Shown: in pieces, positions 1 through 8,578 of the stretch
How the letters are laid out: every line of letters begins with the position of its first letter
Numbering within the stretch: position 1 is the first letter of the stretch
NCBI GenBank assembly: GCA_017619315.1
Contig: JAFZSN010000006.1
Span: 1 to 64,000, forward strand
Length of the DNA: 64,000 nucleotides
Source: Candidatus Saccharimonadota bacterium
GTDB taxonomy: Bacteria > Patescibacteriota > Saccharimonadia > Saccharimonadales > Saccharimonadaceae
Reading direction: 5' to 3'
The notes under the pieces: model-generated
Seen by the model: only the letters and a program-made list of their open reading frames with translations
Told to the model about the DNA's origin: nothing
Database searches by the model: none
Made by a program: the position numbers and the translations under genes

Positions 1-36
1 AGCTTTTTCTTGTAGTTTTGTATTATTATAGGACAT
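1..36 (-). CDS. 5' end of a gene running off the left edge
   Basis: On the minus strand an ATG at 36 opens a reading frame that reads MSYNNTKLQEKA before leaving the window. The ribosome site AAAGGAGG (complement of 45-52) sits 8 bases upstream, which is convincing. Nothing can be said about the product from 12 residues. The leader can fold so that the bases between the ribosome site and the ATG are paired (38-45 with 89-96). Confidence 0.55.
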   Translation of the reverse strand, partial: MSYNNTKLQEKA

Positions 37-37
37 A

Positions 38-101
38 GGTAGTCCCTCCTTTCTGTGATTTATTTTGCTTTTATATCTACAGTTTAGAGGACTACCTTTT
101 T
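38..101. promoter_or_regulatory. Inverted repeat around a ribosome site; also terminator-like
   Basis: GGTAGTCC (38-45) and GGACTACC (89-96) are perfect 8-bp complements with a 43-base loop. On the plus strand the right arm is followed by five T, which resembles a terminator. On the minus strand the same arms flank the AAAGGAGG site of the gene at 36 and could hide its start region. Confidence 0.4.
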
Positions 102-169
102 GTTTGCAAATGTTTGTTGCGAAGGTGTTGAGTTATTACGTCGACCTAGCAAAATGTGGGATTTTATGA

Positions 170-175
170 TATAAT
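170..175 (+). promoter_or_regulatory. -10 box for the membrane protein at 220
   Basis: TATAAT preceded by ATGA in an AT-rich stretch. The predicted RNA start near 182 leaves a leader of about 38 bases that ends in a G-rich ribosome site (AAAAAGGGGG, then GGAG) just before the ATG at 220. Confidence 0.5.
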
Positions 176-219
176 TATAGGAGTAATTTGTTCCAAAAAT
201 AAAAAGGGGGTGTGGAGTT

Positions 220-834
220 ATGTACGTTATTAGTGGTTTGGTGGATTTCATTAGAGAGGCGCCTGGGAACATAGCCTTATTGATCCTGATTTCATGGCTG
301 ATTTGGCCAGGAATGATGTTTCTTGTAGGCTGGGTCGGCGAAAGCCGTCTGATCCCAGTAGGGGAGCATCAATCTATGGCATTCTTGCCTGGAGACCTGT
401 CTCTTGGTGTTATGGCTATAGAATTGCTCCGTCTACACGAGAGAACATACGACAATCCCAATTGGTGGGGTTACGACCCCGCTTTCTGGATGTTTGTCAC
501 GATGGCGGTAGCGATGGTCGTGTTGGCCTTTGTGATCGAAGCGGATCAGAAAAACTATCCTCCGCGGGCCTCCTTAAGCCCAACGAAGATCACACACGAT
601 GTCGTCGGGTACTGGTTAATCCCAACGCTGCTGTTCGGATTGGGGTTACCTCAACTGGTCGATGGCATCCGCTTCGGGATCGGTGGATCCTGGCCCATCT
701 GGCTCGAATTTACGATGGCGCTATCTTTCTATATCGCTTGCGTCGTGAACGACTGTCTAAAAGGAGCGACAGAAGAGGATATCGCGATTCGCCATCCGGC
801 GAATTGGCAGCCGATCTGGCGGCAAGCCGAATAA
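220..834 (+). CDS. Hypothetical multi-pass membrane protein
   Basis: A 204-residue protein that I do not recognise. It has about four hydrophobic stretches: residues 17-37, 90-105, 130-147 and 165-178. Aromatic residues cluster between them (a WW pair near 82 and several later W). The C-terminal tail is charged and contains an acidic EED. The gene stands alone between its own promoter (170) and a terminator (847-873). Its codons look richer in G+C than most neighbours, with many third-position C and G. That could mean recent acquisition, but base use alone is weak evidence. The reading frame is clean with a good ATG, so it is a real gene of unknown role. Confidence 0.7.
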   Translation: MYVISGLVDFIREAPGNIALLILISWLIWPGMMFLVGWVGESRLIPVGEHQSMAFLPGDLSLGVMAIELLRLHERTYDNPNWWGYDPAFWMFVTMAVAMVVLAFVIEADQKNYPPRASLSPTKITHDVVGYWLIPTLLFGLGLPQLVDGIRFGIGGSWPIWLEFTMALSFYIACVVNDCLKGATEEDIAIRHPANWQPIWRQAE

Positions 835-845
835 TCAAACTATTT

Positions 846-873
846 TAAAAGGTCGCTCGAGGGCGGCCTTTTT
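846..873 (+). terminator. Rho-independent terminator after the membrane protein
   Basis: AAAAGGTCGC pairs with GCGGCCTTTT across a short loop, with one G-U pair, and runs straight into five T. Confidence 0.85.
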
Positions 874-920
874 GCTATCGTCAGGCAAAAACAGGTATTT
901 CCAAATCTTAAAGAATGTGT

Positions 921-987
921 TATAATGTCAAAACAATATCATTAAATATCAAGTCCGAAAAACTCATGTCTTTAGAGGTTATCGGAC
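921..987 (+). promoter_or_regulatory. rpsJ promoter and leader hairpin
   Basis: An extended -10 (TGTGT then TATAAT at 921-926) starts a leader of about 75 bases. GTCCGA (953-958) is complementary to TCGGAC (982-987) and should form a stem-loop just before the ribosome site AAAGGA (991-996). The position fits control of rpsJ translation, but no known motif is recognised. Confidence 0.5.
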
Positions 988-1005
988 AAGAAAGGATAAA
1001 AACAG

Positions 1006-1332
1006 ATGACAGAAGCAAAAAAGTCTGAGGGTCTCAAGATCCGTATCCGCCTCAAGGCTTATGATCACAGAGTGATCGACCAGAGTGCAAAGCAGATTGT
1101 TGACACCGCTATTCGTACCGGTGCTACCATCAGCGGCCCAATTCCTCTACCAACTAAGCGTTCGACTTTCACCGTCGTGAAGTCGCCACACGTTTACAAG
1201 ACCGGGGGTGAAGCCTTCGAGATGAAGGTGCATAAGCGCTTAATTGATATCTCGAACGCTACTCCAAAAACAATCGAAAGCTTGCAAAATCTTTCACTTC
1301 CTGCTGGTGTAGACGCTGAAATCAAGATGTAA
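1006..1332 (+). CDS. rpsJ: 30S ribosomal protein S10
   Basis: A 108-residue S10 of normal length. The hallmark beginning ([20 protein letters not shown]) and the central [19 protein letters not shown] segment are intact. S10 sits in the 30S head and is also the NusE subunit of antitermination complexes. It is monocistronic here, with its own promoter and leader hairpin upstream and a strong terminator at 1351-1381. In most bacteria it heads the S10 operon or follows tuf, so the solitary position is notable and suggests separate regulation. Identification is certain. Confidence 0.97.
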   Translation: MTEAKKSEGLKIRIRLKAYDHRVIDQSAKQIVDTAIRTGATISGPIPLPTKRSTFTVVKSPHVYKTGGEAFEMKVHKRLIDISNATPKTIESLQNLSLPAGVDAEIKM

Positions 1333-1350
1333 TCAAAGTTTTAAGCAAGA

Positions 1351-1381
1351 AAAAGTCCCCCCAATAAGGGGGGATTTTTTA
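1351..1381. terminator. Bidirectional terminator between rpsJ and manC
   Basis: Six C (1357-1362) face six G (1368-1373), extended by T-A pairs. TTTTTT follows on the plus strand and a T-rich run follows on the minus strand, so it can end both convergent transcripts. It overlaps the manC stop codon. Confidence 0.85.
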
Positions 1382-2563
1382 TTCGTTTGGTAGCTGATGT
1401 GAGACAGCAGCCTCCAAAACACCATTTGCTCTTTTGCGGACATATACGGCATAATTAGATACGCCGACAAACGCCACAATCAGCTCGTCCGAAATATTTG
1501 ACCCCAGCACAATGTTGTTTCTGGCACCAAACAGCGAGAAATCCTTCTTCAAGAGCTTCTCATTCCTGTAATAATCTTCGGCGAGTTCTTTAATACCTTG
1601 GCTTCTCTCTAAATCGGCAACAACCAAGATTGGTCTGTCGTCAATTGTGGTAAAGATAACCGCGGTATCTTTGGCGCCACAAACAGAGAGCTCCGTACCT
1701 TCTAGGGCGTGGAGCAAACTACCGCGACATCTCACGCGTTCGAAAGTACCCTCACCAATGCAGGCATTTTTATGATGCGGAGTCTTCGGTAAAACCCCAA
1801 AGAGGGATTCGTAATTTCCGCAGTCTACCCAGGCAAAATCGCCAACGGCGATCTTTAGCGTCTCGAATTTATTTAAGAACTCATCCGTACCAATGCCCCA
1901 GACTTCCTGCTCGTCGATAGAATCGAGCAAAGTGGACGCTTTCCAGACCACGATTCCGGTGTTGCATGCGGAGTCGTCGCGGCGCATGATCTTGTCAGCC
2001 AACTTTTCATTAGGCTTCTCGACAAAATCAACTACTTCGTAACAGCCGTCGCCGGTGTCTTCGAAAATAGCATGCCCACAGCCTGTGGCTGTGACTAAGT
2101 CATGAACCTTCACGCCAATCAGCACCGGATAGCCATTTTCGGCTTCCGCAACTGCGGTCTTGACGGTGTAGGCAAAATCGTCATCCGTTGCTTTCAAATA
2201 ATGATCTGATGGCGTGCAGATAACAATTGCTTCCGGATCGATTTCCGCAATGAATTTTGTCGCCTGGTACATGGCTCCCGGATAACCCCAGTTGGGATTG
2301 ATCTGGCAGATGTTCTGCGACAAGAGTCCACGCGGCAAAACCTGCTCCTTGGCCAGTTCGGTTTGGCATTTGTTTGTCGTAATAGCAACGACCTGATTAG
2401 TTTTAATCCCAAGCGAGACAAAGTTACTAATTGTCGCCTGGATGAACGTATTTTTGTCGTCCAACTGACAAAACTGTTTCGGCCTGCCTGGATAACTAAT
2501 CGGGAACAATCTTGTTCCTTCGCCGCCCGCCATTACTGCTACCCACAAGTGTTTATTGTCCAT
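1379..2563 (-). CDS. manC: Mannose-1-phosphate guanylyltransferase
   Basis: The enzyme joins GTP and mannose-1-phosphate to GDP-mannose, a precursor for surface glycans. The nucleotidyltransferase signature MAGGEGTRLFPIS lies at the N-terminus, followed by the RPKQF segment. Further matches are TPSDHY and FVEKPN later in the chain. At 394 residues it has the transferase and left-handed beta-helix part but no phosphomannose isomerase domain. An upstream in-frame ATG at 2587 is less likely, because GGGAGGTGG lies directly before the ATG at 2563. A minus-strand TATAAT is at 2636-2641. It is a single-gene unit convergent with rpsJ. Confidence 0.88.
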   Translation of the reverse strand: MDNKHLWVAVMAGGEGTRLFPISYPGRPKQFCQLDDKNTFIQATISNFVSLGIKTNQVVAITTNKCQTELAKEQVLPRGLLSQNICQINPNWGYPGAMYQATKFIAEIDPEAIVICTPSDHYLKATDDDFAYTVKTAVAEAENGYPVLIGVKVHDLVTATGCGHAIFEDTGDGCYEVVDFVEKPNEKLADKIMRRDDSACNTGIVVWKASTLLDSIDEQEVWGIGTDEFLNKFETLKIAVGDFAWVDCGNYESLFGVLPKTPHHKNACIGEGTFERVRCRGSLLHALEGTELSVCGAKDTAVIFTTIDDRPILVVADLERSQGIKELAEDYYRNEKLLKKDFSLFGARNNIVLGSNISDELIVAFVGVSNYAVYVRKRANGVLEAAVSHQLPNE

Positions 2564-2635
2564 ATAACCACCTCCCTTGATGGACAAAATAAGTTAATGT
2601 GCGTAAAAAATTGTCCCTAAAAACAGGACTTTGCT

Positions 2636-2641
2636 ATTATA
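2636..2641 (-). promoter_or_regulatory. -10 box for manC
   Basis: TATAAT on the minus strand preceded by TGT. The leader is about 65 bases and carries GGGAGG before the ATG at 2563. A plus-strand TATAAT at 2672-2677 serves the divergent Mur ligase gene. Confidence 0.55.
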
Positions 2642-2683
2642 ACATACTTTTTACGAAAGAGCAAGCTGTGATATAATAGATGT

Positions 2684-3955
2684 ATGAGTTTTGCAAAATT
2701 TAAAAAGCGGTTTTACTTTAAAGTAGCTAGATATTTTCGGTACTTCGCGAATCGCGCCTTCAAGAGGTGGAATCCCCGAGTAATCGCTGTGACTGGATCA
2801 GCCGGTAAGACCACTATGATGACAATGCTAGAACACGAAATGGGTGACAAAGCCCACTATTCGCATGACGCAAATTCGGCTTTCGGTATTCCTTTTGATA
2901 TGCTTGGGCTTAAAGGGGTTAAGGGGTCCAAATCGCGCTGGATTTGGCTCCTCATAGCGGCTCCATTCAGAGGGTTGTTCTATAAGAGAAAAAAGGAGTT
3001 CTATGTGGTCGAGATTGACGGGGAAAGGCCACACGAGGCGGAATTTCTGGCTGAGTGGCTAAAACCAGAGGTTACGATCTGGGTATCGATCGGGCTTTCT
3101 CACGCGGTACAATTTGAAAAAGAGGTGGTCGCTGGGCGATTTAAGAACGTCGGTGAGGCGATCGTGGCTGAATTTGCCAATCTACCGAAAAACACTACAA
3201 AACGGGTCTATATTGATGCCGATTCGAAATTAATGGTGGAAGCGACGAAAGATATCGCTGCCAAAGTGGTGCCAATCAAGAAGAATCTGATCAAAAAATA
3301 CGTGGTTTACCCTGATTCGACCGATTTTACTTATGGGGACACCACTTTTCACTTTGACCACCCCGAACCTAAGGATATCGCTTATAACCTGTTCGTAGCA
3401 CAGGATTTAATGAAGTATTTGAAGCTAAAATTCAACCCAGATTTTACCGGCATCAAGATTGCGCCGGGCCGTAGCTCTTATTTTAAGGGGAAGAAGGGGA
3501 TTGCGATTGTTGATAGCAGTTACAATGCTCACATGATCTCGATGACCTCTGTGCTCGATATGGCAAGAAGGATGCACGCCGAGAAGAAATGGTTAGTAAT
3601 CGGTGATATTGTGGATCAAGGGGAGCTAGAGGAAAAAGAACACACCAAGCTCGCGAAATTAATCGCAGACGTTAACCCGGATAAGGTGATTTTGGTGGGT
3701 AGACGTACTAAGAAATGGTCGGCGCCAGAACTCAAGAAACTCGGGGTTTCGGTGGCTGCGACTACTGACCCGAAGAAGGCCTTAGAGTACATCGAAAAGC
3801 GCATCCATGGGAACGAGACTATCATTTTCAAGGGAAGCCAATATCTAGAGTGGATTATTGAGAAACTTTTGGATGACCCAAAAGACGCCAAAAAGCTCTG
3901 CCGAAGAGAAAAAGCGGCGGTAGCGCGACGTAAATCTTGGGGGCTAGACTCATAA
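2684..3955 (+). CDS. MurF-like Mur ligase lacking the N-terminal domain
   Basis: Mur ligases add amino acids or D-Ala-D-Ala to UDP-muramyl peptides using ATP. The P-loop VTGSAGKTT lies at about residues 36-44, then an acidic VVEIDGERPHEAEFL segment and a VSIGLSHAVQFE segment match the MurF central domain. The C-terminal half carries a conserved-looking SSYNAH motif and a Rossmann-like end. MurF proteins normally have about 80-100 residues before the P-loop for UDP-sugar binding. Here only 35 basic residues precede it, so substrate choice may differ (MurT-like proteins also start near the P-loop). The TATAAT at 2672-2677 ends six bases before the ATG, so the mRNA is probably leaderless. First gene of a five-gene wall operon. 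Confidence 0.75.
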   Translation: MSFAKFKKRFYFKVARYFRYFANRAFKRWNPRVIAVTGSAGKTTMMTMLEHEMGDKAHYSHDANSAFGIPFDMLGLKGVKGSKSRWIWLLIAAPFRGLFYKRKKEFYVVEIDGERPHEAEFLAEWLKPEVTIWVSIGLSHAVQFEKEVVAGRFKNVGEAIVAEFANLPKNTTKRVYIDADSKLMVEATKDIAAKVVPIKKNLIKKYVVYPDSTDFTYGDTTFHFDHPEPKDIAYNLFVAQDLMKYLKLKFNPDFTGIKIAPGRSSYFKGKKGIAIVDSSYNAHMISMTSVLDMARRMHAEKKWLVIGDIVDQGELEEKEHTKLAKLIADVNPDKVILVGRRTKKWSAPELKKLGVSVAATTDPKKALEYIEKRIHGNETIIFKGSQYLEWIIEKLLDDPKDAKKLCRREKAAVARRKSWGLDS

Positions 3956-3970
3956 TGAAGGGAGAAATAA

Positions 3971-4651
3971 ATGGCTGATTTATACATTATACACGGATGG
4001 ACTTACACTGTAGAGCCATGGAAAAACACCATAGCGATGCTGAGGGACGCCGGGATTAGCGTTAAGATGTTGCACGTACCTGGTCTAACCGAACCTTCGA
4101 AAAAAGAGTTTACGATCGAGGATTACGTAAAATGGGCAGACCGCGAGATCCCCGATGGCGCTATCGCGCTCGGGCATTCTAACGGGGGTAGAATTTTGCT
4201 TAACCTCTGCGCCAATAAACCTGGCAAGCTAAAATATTTGATTTTACTAGATGCGGCAGGGGTATATGAGCCATCGATGAAGAAAAAACTGGTCGAAAAA
4301 GTGGCTAAAATCGGAAAACCCCTAAAGAAAATCCCAGTGGTGGATAAAGCTTTCCATAAGGTAACCGGCTCAACAGATTACTCAAGAGCGCCAGAAAACA
4401 TGAAAGTGACGCTTGCAAACATGTTAGAGTCAGACAAATCTCTTGATTTTAATAAAGTTGCTACTCCTACCTTCATTCTCTGGGGAAAGAAGGACACCAT
4501 AACGCCGCCGCGCCAGGCGACCACGATGTACGAGAAATTACCCCATGCAGAGTTGAAATTTTACGCAAATTGGACCCATGCGCCGTATATTTCTGATCCG
4601 GAAGGACTCGCCAGGGCATTAAAAAACATCTTAACGAGGTTAGAGAAGTGA
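3971..4651 (+). CDS. Alpha/beta-fold hydrolase
   Basis: A 226-residue serine hydrolase of the alpha/beta fold. The nucleophile elbow GHSNGG is at about residues 68-73, the oxyanion-side HGW near residue 9, an acid in WGKKDTITPP near 177, and the catalytic His in NWTHAPY near 204. It starts 15 bases after the Mur ligase with AGGGAG before the ATG, and its TGA overlaps the GTG of the next gene, so it is part of the wall operon. The substrate is unknown; an ester or amide in wall-precursor or lipid-carrier metabolism would fit the context, but this is inference. Confidence 0.8.
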   Translation: MADLYIIHGWTYTVEPWKNTIAMLRDAGISVKMLHVPGLTEPSKKEFTIEDYVKWADREIPDGAIALGHSNGGRILLNLCANKPGKLKYLILLDAAGVYEPSMKKKLVEKVAKIGKPLKKIPVVDKAFHKVTGSTDYSRAPENMKVTLANMLESDKSLDFNKVATPTFILWGKKDTITPPRQATTMYEKLPHAELKFYANWTHAPYISDPEGLARALKNILTRLEK

Positions 4652-5754
4652 GACATTATTTCCTAGGAATGGCTGCAGGTTATAGTGGTGGTGAATGGTT
4701 GCAGCATTTATTTACGATGGGGCGAAAGAAAGACCTCGTGGAGCTCACGAGTTTTCTCGGCAAAAAATACGACGGAGAGGCCATTTTGTGTAAAAACGGC
4801 CGTTCTGGCCTAGTTTATGCTTTGAAGGCTTATTTTAGCCCTGGGGACGCCGTAATCGTGAATGGGTTTACCTGTTATGCAGTTTACGAAGCGGTTAAAG
4901 CAGCTAAACTCAAGCCTATTTTCGTAGATATCGAGAAAAAGGATTTGAATTTCTCAGTAAAAACCCTTGAGAAAGCCATTTCTGCTAAACCGGCCGGGAT
5001 TATCGTACAAAACAGCCTAGGTAACCCCGTAGACATGAAAGCAATTGAGAAGTTCGCGAAAGAGCACAAATTGACAATTATAGAAGATTTGGCTCACTGT
5101 ACAGGGGTGAAATATCCGGACGGTAGGGAAGCTGGCACCGTGGGCGCAGCGACAGTACTTTCGTTTGGCAAAGATAAGTCGATCGATACGGTCTCAGGCG
5201 GAGCGGTAATACTCCGTGCGCCGCACGATAAGCCCGTAGAATCGCCTTCAAAGGCCCCTAAGGCGTCTGATTTCTTAAGAGCGCGGTTTTACCCGATGTT
5301 CGGAGCATTTTGCCGTACGCTGACGTATATTGGGCTAGGCGGGGCAATGATGCGCTTATTCGTGAAGATTCACTGGGTGGAGAAATCCGCCGACAACAGA
5401 TTAGACACTACCCGGAGATTAAGCAAATTTGAGGCTAGATTGGCCCTGAAGCAGTTACAGGAGTTAAAGAGAAGCGGCGAAGATCCGCTGAGGGATTTCT
5501 ATTTGGTAGAAAACCGATCGGGACTTCTTAAGGAGCTTCAAAAAAAAGGCTACTATTTCGGTGGATTTTGGTACGAAAAGCCAGTTTCACCAGAGCGCTA
5601 CTACAAAAAAGTCCATTTCGATGAGGCAGCCTGCCCTAACGCCGTAAGTGTTTCAGAGCGAATTATTAATGTACCGAAGTTTTATACCAGAACAGAACTT
5701 AAACCAGCCCTAAAGCTAATTAAGGAATATATGAAGGAGGGTGAAAATGAGTAA
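4648..5754 (+). CDS. DegT/DnrJ/EryC1-type PLP aminotransferase
   Basis: A fold-type I pyridoxal-phosphate enzyme of 368 residues. The aspartate that holds the cofactor is in IIEDLAHC (near 148), and SFGKDKSIDTVSGG (near 172-185) holds the Schiff-base lysine. Relatives usually aminate nucleotide sugars. Between a Mur ligase and two FemAB ligases it may supply an amino compound for the wall precursor, but the substrate cannot be read from sequence. It starts with GTG at 4648, sharing GTGA with the previous stop, which means translational coupling. It ends inside the start of the next gene. Confidence 0.78.
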   Translation: MRHYFLGMAAGYSGGEWLQHLFTMGRKKDLVELTSFLGKKYDGEAILCKNGRSGLVYALKAYFSPGDAVIVNGFTCYAVYEAVKAAKLKPIFVDIEKKDLNFSVKTLEKAISAKPAGIIVQNSLGNPVDMKAIEKFAKEHKLTIIEDLAHCTGVKYPDGREAGTVGAATVLSFGKDKSIDTVSGGAVILRAPHDKPVESPSKAPKASDFLRARFYPMFGAFCRTLTYIGLGGAMMRLFVKIHWVEKSADNRLDTTRRLSKFEARLALKQLQELKRSGEDPLRDFYLVENRSGLLKELQKKGYYFGGFWYEKPVSPERYYKKVHFDEAACPNAVSVSERIINVPKFYTRTELKPALKLIKEYMKEGENE

Positions 5755-6760
5755 AGATAACCCGGCCGTGAAGGATTTTACCGAAAAAGATTGGCAAAAG
5801 ATTGTCAAAAAGCATAAAGAAGCGAACTTTTTGCAGTCGCCAAATTATGGCAAAATGAATGAAATATTAGGGGAAAAGGTGATAATCGAAGGGTTTGACG
5901 GTGTTGGCCATGCCCTGATGATTGTCCGAGATGCCAAGCGTGGAAAATATCTAGAAATACCTTGTGGTCCATTAATTGACTGGGGTGACAAAGAGGTAGT
6001 AAAGAAAGCTTTTGCAAAAATCAGCGAGATCGCAAAGCAGGAAAAATGTGTATTCGTAAGAGTACGACCCCAGTTAACCCGATCTAAAGACAATATGGAC
6101 AAGCTAAAGGCGCTTGGTCTAGTGGAATCGCCGATGCATCTTGCAGCTGAGCATACCGTAATAGTTGATTTGACCTCTAGTGAGGATGATTTACTAGCCA
6201 AAATGCGTCGCCAGACCAGATATGAAGTGCGAAGAGCCGACAAACTGGGCGTTACAGTTACCCACGATAATTCAGAGGAAATTTTCGAGGAATTTCACAA
6301 AGTCCAGGCCGAGACCGCAAAGCGCCAGGGATTTGTGCCTCCTTCTCTTAAAACTCTGATGGCAGAGCGCGAAGCATTTGGTGACGATGCGACGATTTAT
6401 ATCGCTAAATCAGCCGAAGGTGAAAAAATCGCCTACGGCCTAGTAATCAGGGGGGCCGACGAAGGGGATTATTACGAAGCCGCTTCTACCCCGCTTAACC
6501 GTAAACTGCCTGGAGCTTATGCTCTACTCTGGCAAGCAATGAAAGACCTGAAACAGGATGGCTATAAGAGGTTCAACCTCTGGGGAATTGCGCCACCGGG
6601 GCAACCAAATCACCGCTATGCTGGGGTGACCACCTTTAAGACTGGTTTTGGCGGCGAAGTGGTGGAATATGTGCCGGCGCACGACCTTGTAATTTCTAAA
6701 GTTGGGTATCTAAAAGATTTGGTAGTTGAAAAGGCTCGCAAAAAGAGGAGACACTTGTAA
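5747..6760 (+). CDS. FemA/FemB-type peptidoglycan bridge aminoacyl ligase, first copy
   Basis: FemAB enzymes use aminoacyl-tRNA to add amino acids to the lysine-type side chain of lipid II. The protein has the tandem GNAT-like layout of the family: NFLQSPNYGKMNE near the start, the RRQTRYEVRRADKLGV segment in the middle, and YEAASTPLN then FNLWGIAPPGQPNHRYAGV near the end. At about 337 residues it is shorter than Staphylococcus FemA (~420) and lacks the coiled-coil arm. A GTG at 5741 is in frame, but AAGGAGG lies 6 bases before the ATG at 5747, which I prefer. It overlaps both neighbours by a few bases. Confidence 0.88.
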   Translation: MSKDNPAVKDFTEKDWQKIVKKHKEANFLQSPNYGKMNEILGEKVIIEGFDGVGHALMIVRDAKRGKYLEIPCGPLIDWGDKEVVKKAFAKISEIAKQEKCVFVRVRPQLTRSKDNMDKLKALGLVESPMHLAAEHTVIVDLTSSEDDLLAKMRRQTRYEVRRADKLGVTVTHDNSEEIFEEFHKVQAETAKRQGFVPPSLKTLMAEREAFGDDATIYIAKSAEGEKIAYGLVIRGADEGDYYEAASTPLNRKLPGAYALLWQAMKDLKQDGYKRFNLWGIAPPGQPNHRYAGVTTFKTGFGGEVVEYVPAHDLVISKVGYLKDLVVEKARKKRRHL

Positions 6761-7794
6761 TGACAGAGGTTAAGGCGCTAAGGGTCGAAGATGCTTCGTC
6801 CCGCGAGGTATGGGATAAGTTTATTAAGTCACATGAAGAGTCAAACTTTTTGCAGTCGTGGGATTTTTATGAATTCCACGTGGCAAGAGGCAAACAAGTC
6901 GTCCGGAGATTATTTTTCCGTGATAAAACCATCGTAGGTGCGTACGCTGGAGTCGTAGAAACAGCGAAGCGCGGGACCTATATGGCGATTGCGGGTGGGC
7001 CGATTGTAGATTGGGCCGACAAGAAACTAGTGAAAGCCATATTCGATGATATCCGTACAGAAGGGCTGAAGTATGATTGTGTATTTATTAGAGTGCGTCC
7101 ACAACTTGAATTATCTGATAAATCCCTTAAATTGATGGCGGATTTAGGACTAAAGAAGGCTCCGATGTATTTGTCGGTAGAATTTGCGGGGGTGTTAGAC
7201 CTTAAGAAATCCGAAGAGGAGATACTGGCTGGAGCATCGCAGGGATTCCGAAGAAAACTTAGGAAAGCCGCCAAAAACGACATCGAAATTACAGCAGAGA
7301 CGAGCGACGCGGCAATTAAAGAATTTTGCAGACTAGAGAAGCTCCACGCAAAAAGACAGGAGTATGTGGCATTTTCGAGCGATTTTCTAACCAAACAATT
7401 CGAAGCGTTTCGCGAGGGTAAAGAGGTGATAATCTACACCGCGAAGAAAGACGGTGAAACTTTGGCGCAGAATTTCATGATTTTTTACGGACCAGAGGCT
7501 AGTTACCACTACGGGGTATCCTCGCAGCTTGGCACCAAGTACTCAGCAGCCCCGCTCCTACACATGGAAGCAATGAAAGAGGCGAGAAAACGTGGTTGTA
7601 TTCGCTATAACCTGTGGGGGATTGTGGAGCCAGAAGAAAAATCGCATAGATTTTATGGCGTTTCGGAGTTTAAGAGGTCATTTGGGTGCGAAGAGCTCCG
7701 CTATACGCCAGCGCACGATATGATCCTTAAATCATTCGCCTACCAAAAGACCAAAATCGTAGAAAACGTACGCAAGAAGATTCGCCACGTTTAG
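6760..7794 (+). CDS. FemA/FemB-type peptidoglycan bridge aminoacyl ligase, second copy
   Basis: A 344-residue paralogue of the preceding protein with the same landmarks: SNFLQSWDFYEFH, the GFRRKLRKAAKNDI segment, and YNLWGIVEPEEKSHRFYGV. Two adjacent copies suggest that two residues, or two positions of an interpeptide bridge, are added in turn, as with FemA/FemB or MurM/MurN. The ATG shares one base with the previous TAA, and GAGGAG precedes it. Last gene of the wall operon; about 90 bases without a clear terminator follow. Confidence 0.88.
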   Translation: MTEVKALRVEDASSREVWDKFIKSHEESNFLQSWDFYEFHVARGKQVVRRLFFRDKTIVGAYAGVVETAKRGTYMAIAGGPIVDWADKKLVKAIFDDIRTEGLKYDCVFIRVRPQLELSDKSLKLMADLGLKKAPMYLSVEFAGVLDLKKSEEEILAGASQGFRRKLRKAAKNDIEITAETSDAAIKEFCRLEKLHAKRQEYVAFSSDFLTKQFEAFREGKEVIIYTAKKDGETLAQNFMIFYGPEASYHYGVSSQLGTKYSAAPLLHMEAMKEARKRGCIRYNLWGIVEPEEKSHRFYGVSEFKRSFGCEELRYTPAHDMILKSFAYQKTKIVENVRKKIRHV

Positions 7795-7886
7795 AGACCA
7801 AAGAAAACTGCCGATGTGATACTATGCAATATTTTGCATTATTTGTCAATTGGTGTTAAAATAAGCATAAGTAATAAAGGATTTCT

Positions 7887-8534
7887 ATGGCAAAAATTAA
7901 TCGCAAATATATCGATAAACACTGGTTAGTCTTTCTGATCAGGGGTGGCCTCGCTGCAGTGCTTGGCTGTTTCATCTTGTTCGGAGGAATACGAAGCATT
8001 GAAAATGCGGCTATTTTAGTCAGTGTATTCTTGCTGCTTATGGGCGTGATTGACGCCGTCAGCGCACTATACAATTCTAACCAAAAACGTGGGTGGTTTA
8101 CTTCTGTTATCGATGCACTTGTTGACGTAATTGCTGCAGTATTCCTACTATTCTTCACGAAAAATATTCTCGAGAACATCGTACTTGTACTCTCAATCTA
8201 CACAATCGTCTCTGGGCTGATTGATATTTTCCACGGGGCTTTGTCAACCGTCGATCCAACTGACCGTTTTATCCGCACTCTCGCTGGTATCTGTGGATGT
8301 GTGATGGGTATCGTTATCTTAAATGCCGGTAATTTTGAGATCACTACTTTCATCAGATTCTTTGGTGCTTACGAAGTGATCGTAGGGGTGACCAGCTTGA
8401 TTTACGGTGTACATAACAGATCACAAAACATCGAGGACAAAATCGCAAGAAAAGAGTCCGCAAGGAAGCCGGCCGCGAAAAAGACGACTGCAAAGAAAAC
8501 AACCGCCAAAAAGACCACCAAAAAGAAGAAGTAA
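7887..8534 (+). CDS. HdeD/DUF308-like membrane protein with a lysine-alanine tail
   Basis: A 215-residue protein with about six membrane segments between residues 15 and 175, including a GLAAVLGCFILFGGIRS-type first hairpin typical of the HdeD/DUF308 family. In enterobacteria HdeD is linked to acid resistance; the role here is unknown. The last 30 residues are almost only K, A, T and R in an AKKTT repeat, resembling a histone H1 tail. Such a tail on a membrane protein suggests contact with nucleic acid or acidic partners at the membrane. AAGGA precedes the ATG. Confidence 0.7.
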   Translation: MAKINRKYIDKHWLVFLIRGGLAAVLGCFILFGGIRSIENAAILVSVFLLLMGVIDAVSALYNSNQKRGWFTSVIDALVDVIAAVFLLFFTKNILENIVLVLSIYTIVSGLIDIFHGALSTVDPTDRFIRTLAGICGCVMGIVILNAGNFEITTFIRFFGAYEVIVGVTSLIYGVHNRSQNIEDKIARKESARKPAAKKTTAKKTTAKKTTKKKK

Positions 8535-8578
8535 AGTAAGCTTATTTGTGCTATAATTAAGACTTAAGGAGGCTCTTA

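Noticed and set aside
294..848. A 184-codon plus-strand frame overlapping the membrane protein gene
   Set aside because: Out of frame with a better ORF, no ribosome site, arginine-rich composition typical of a shifted frame.
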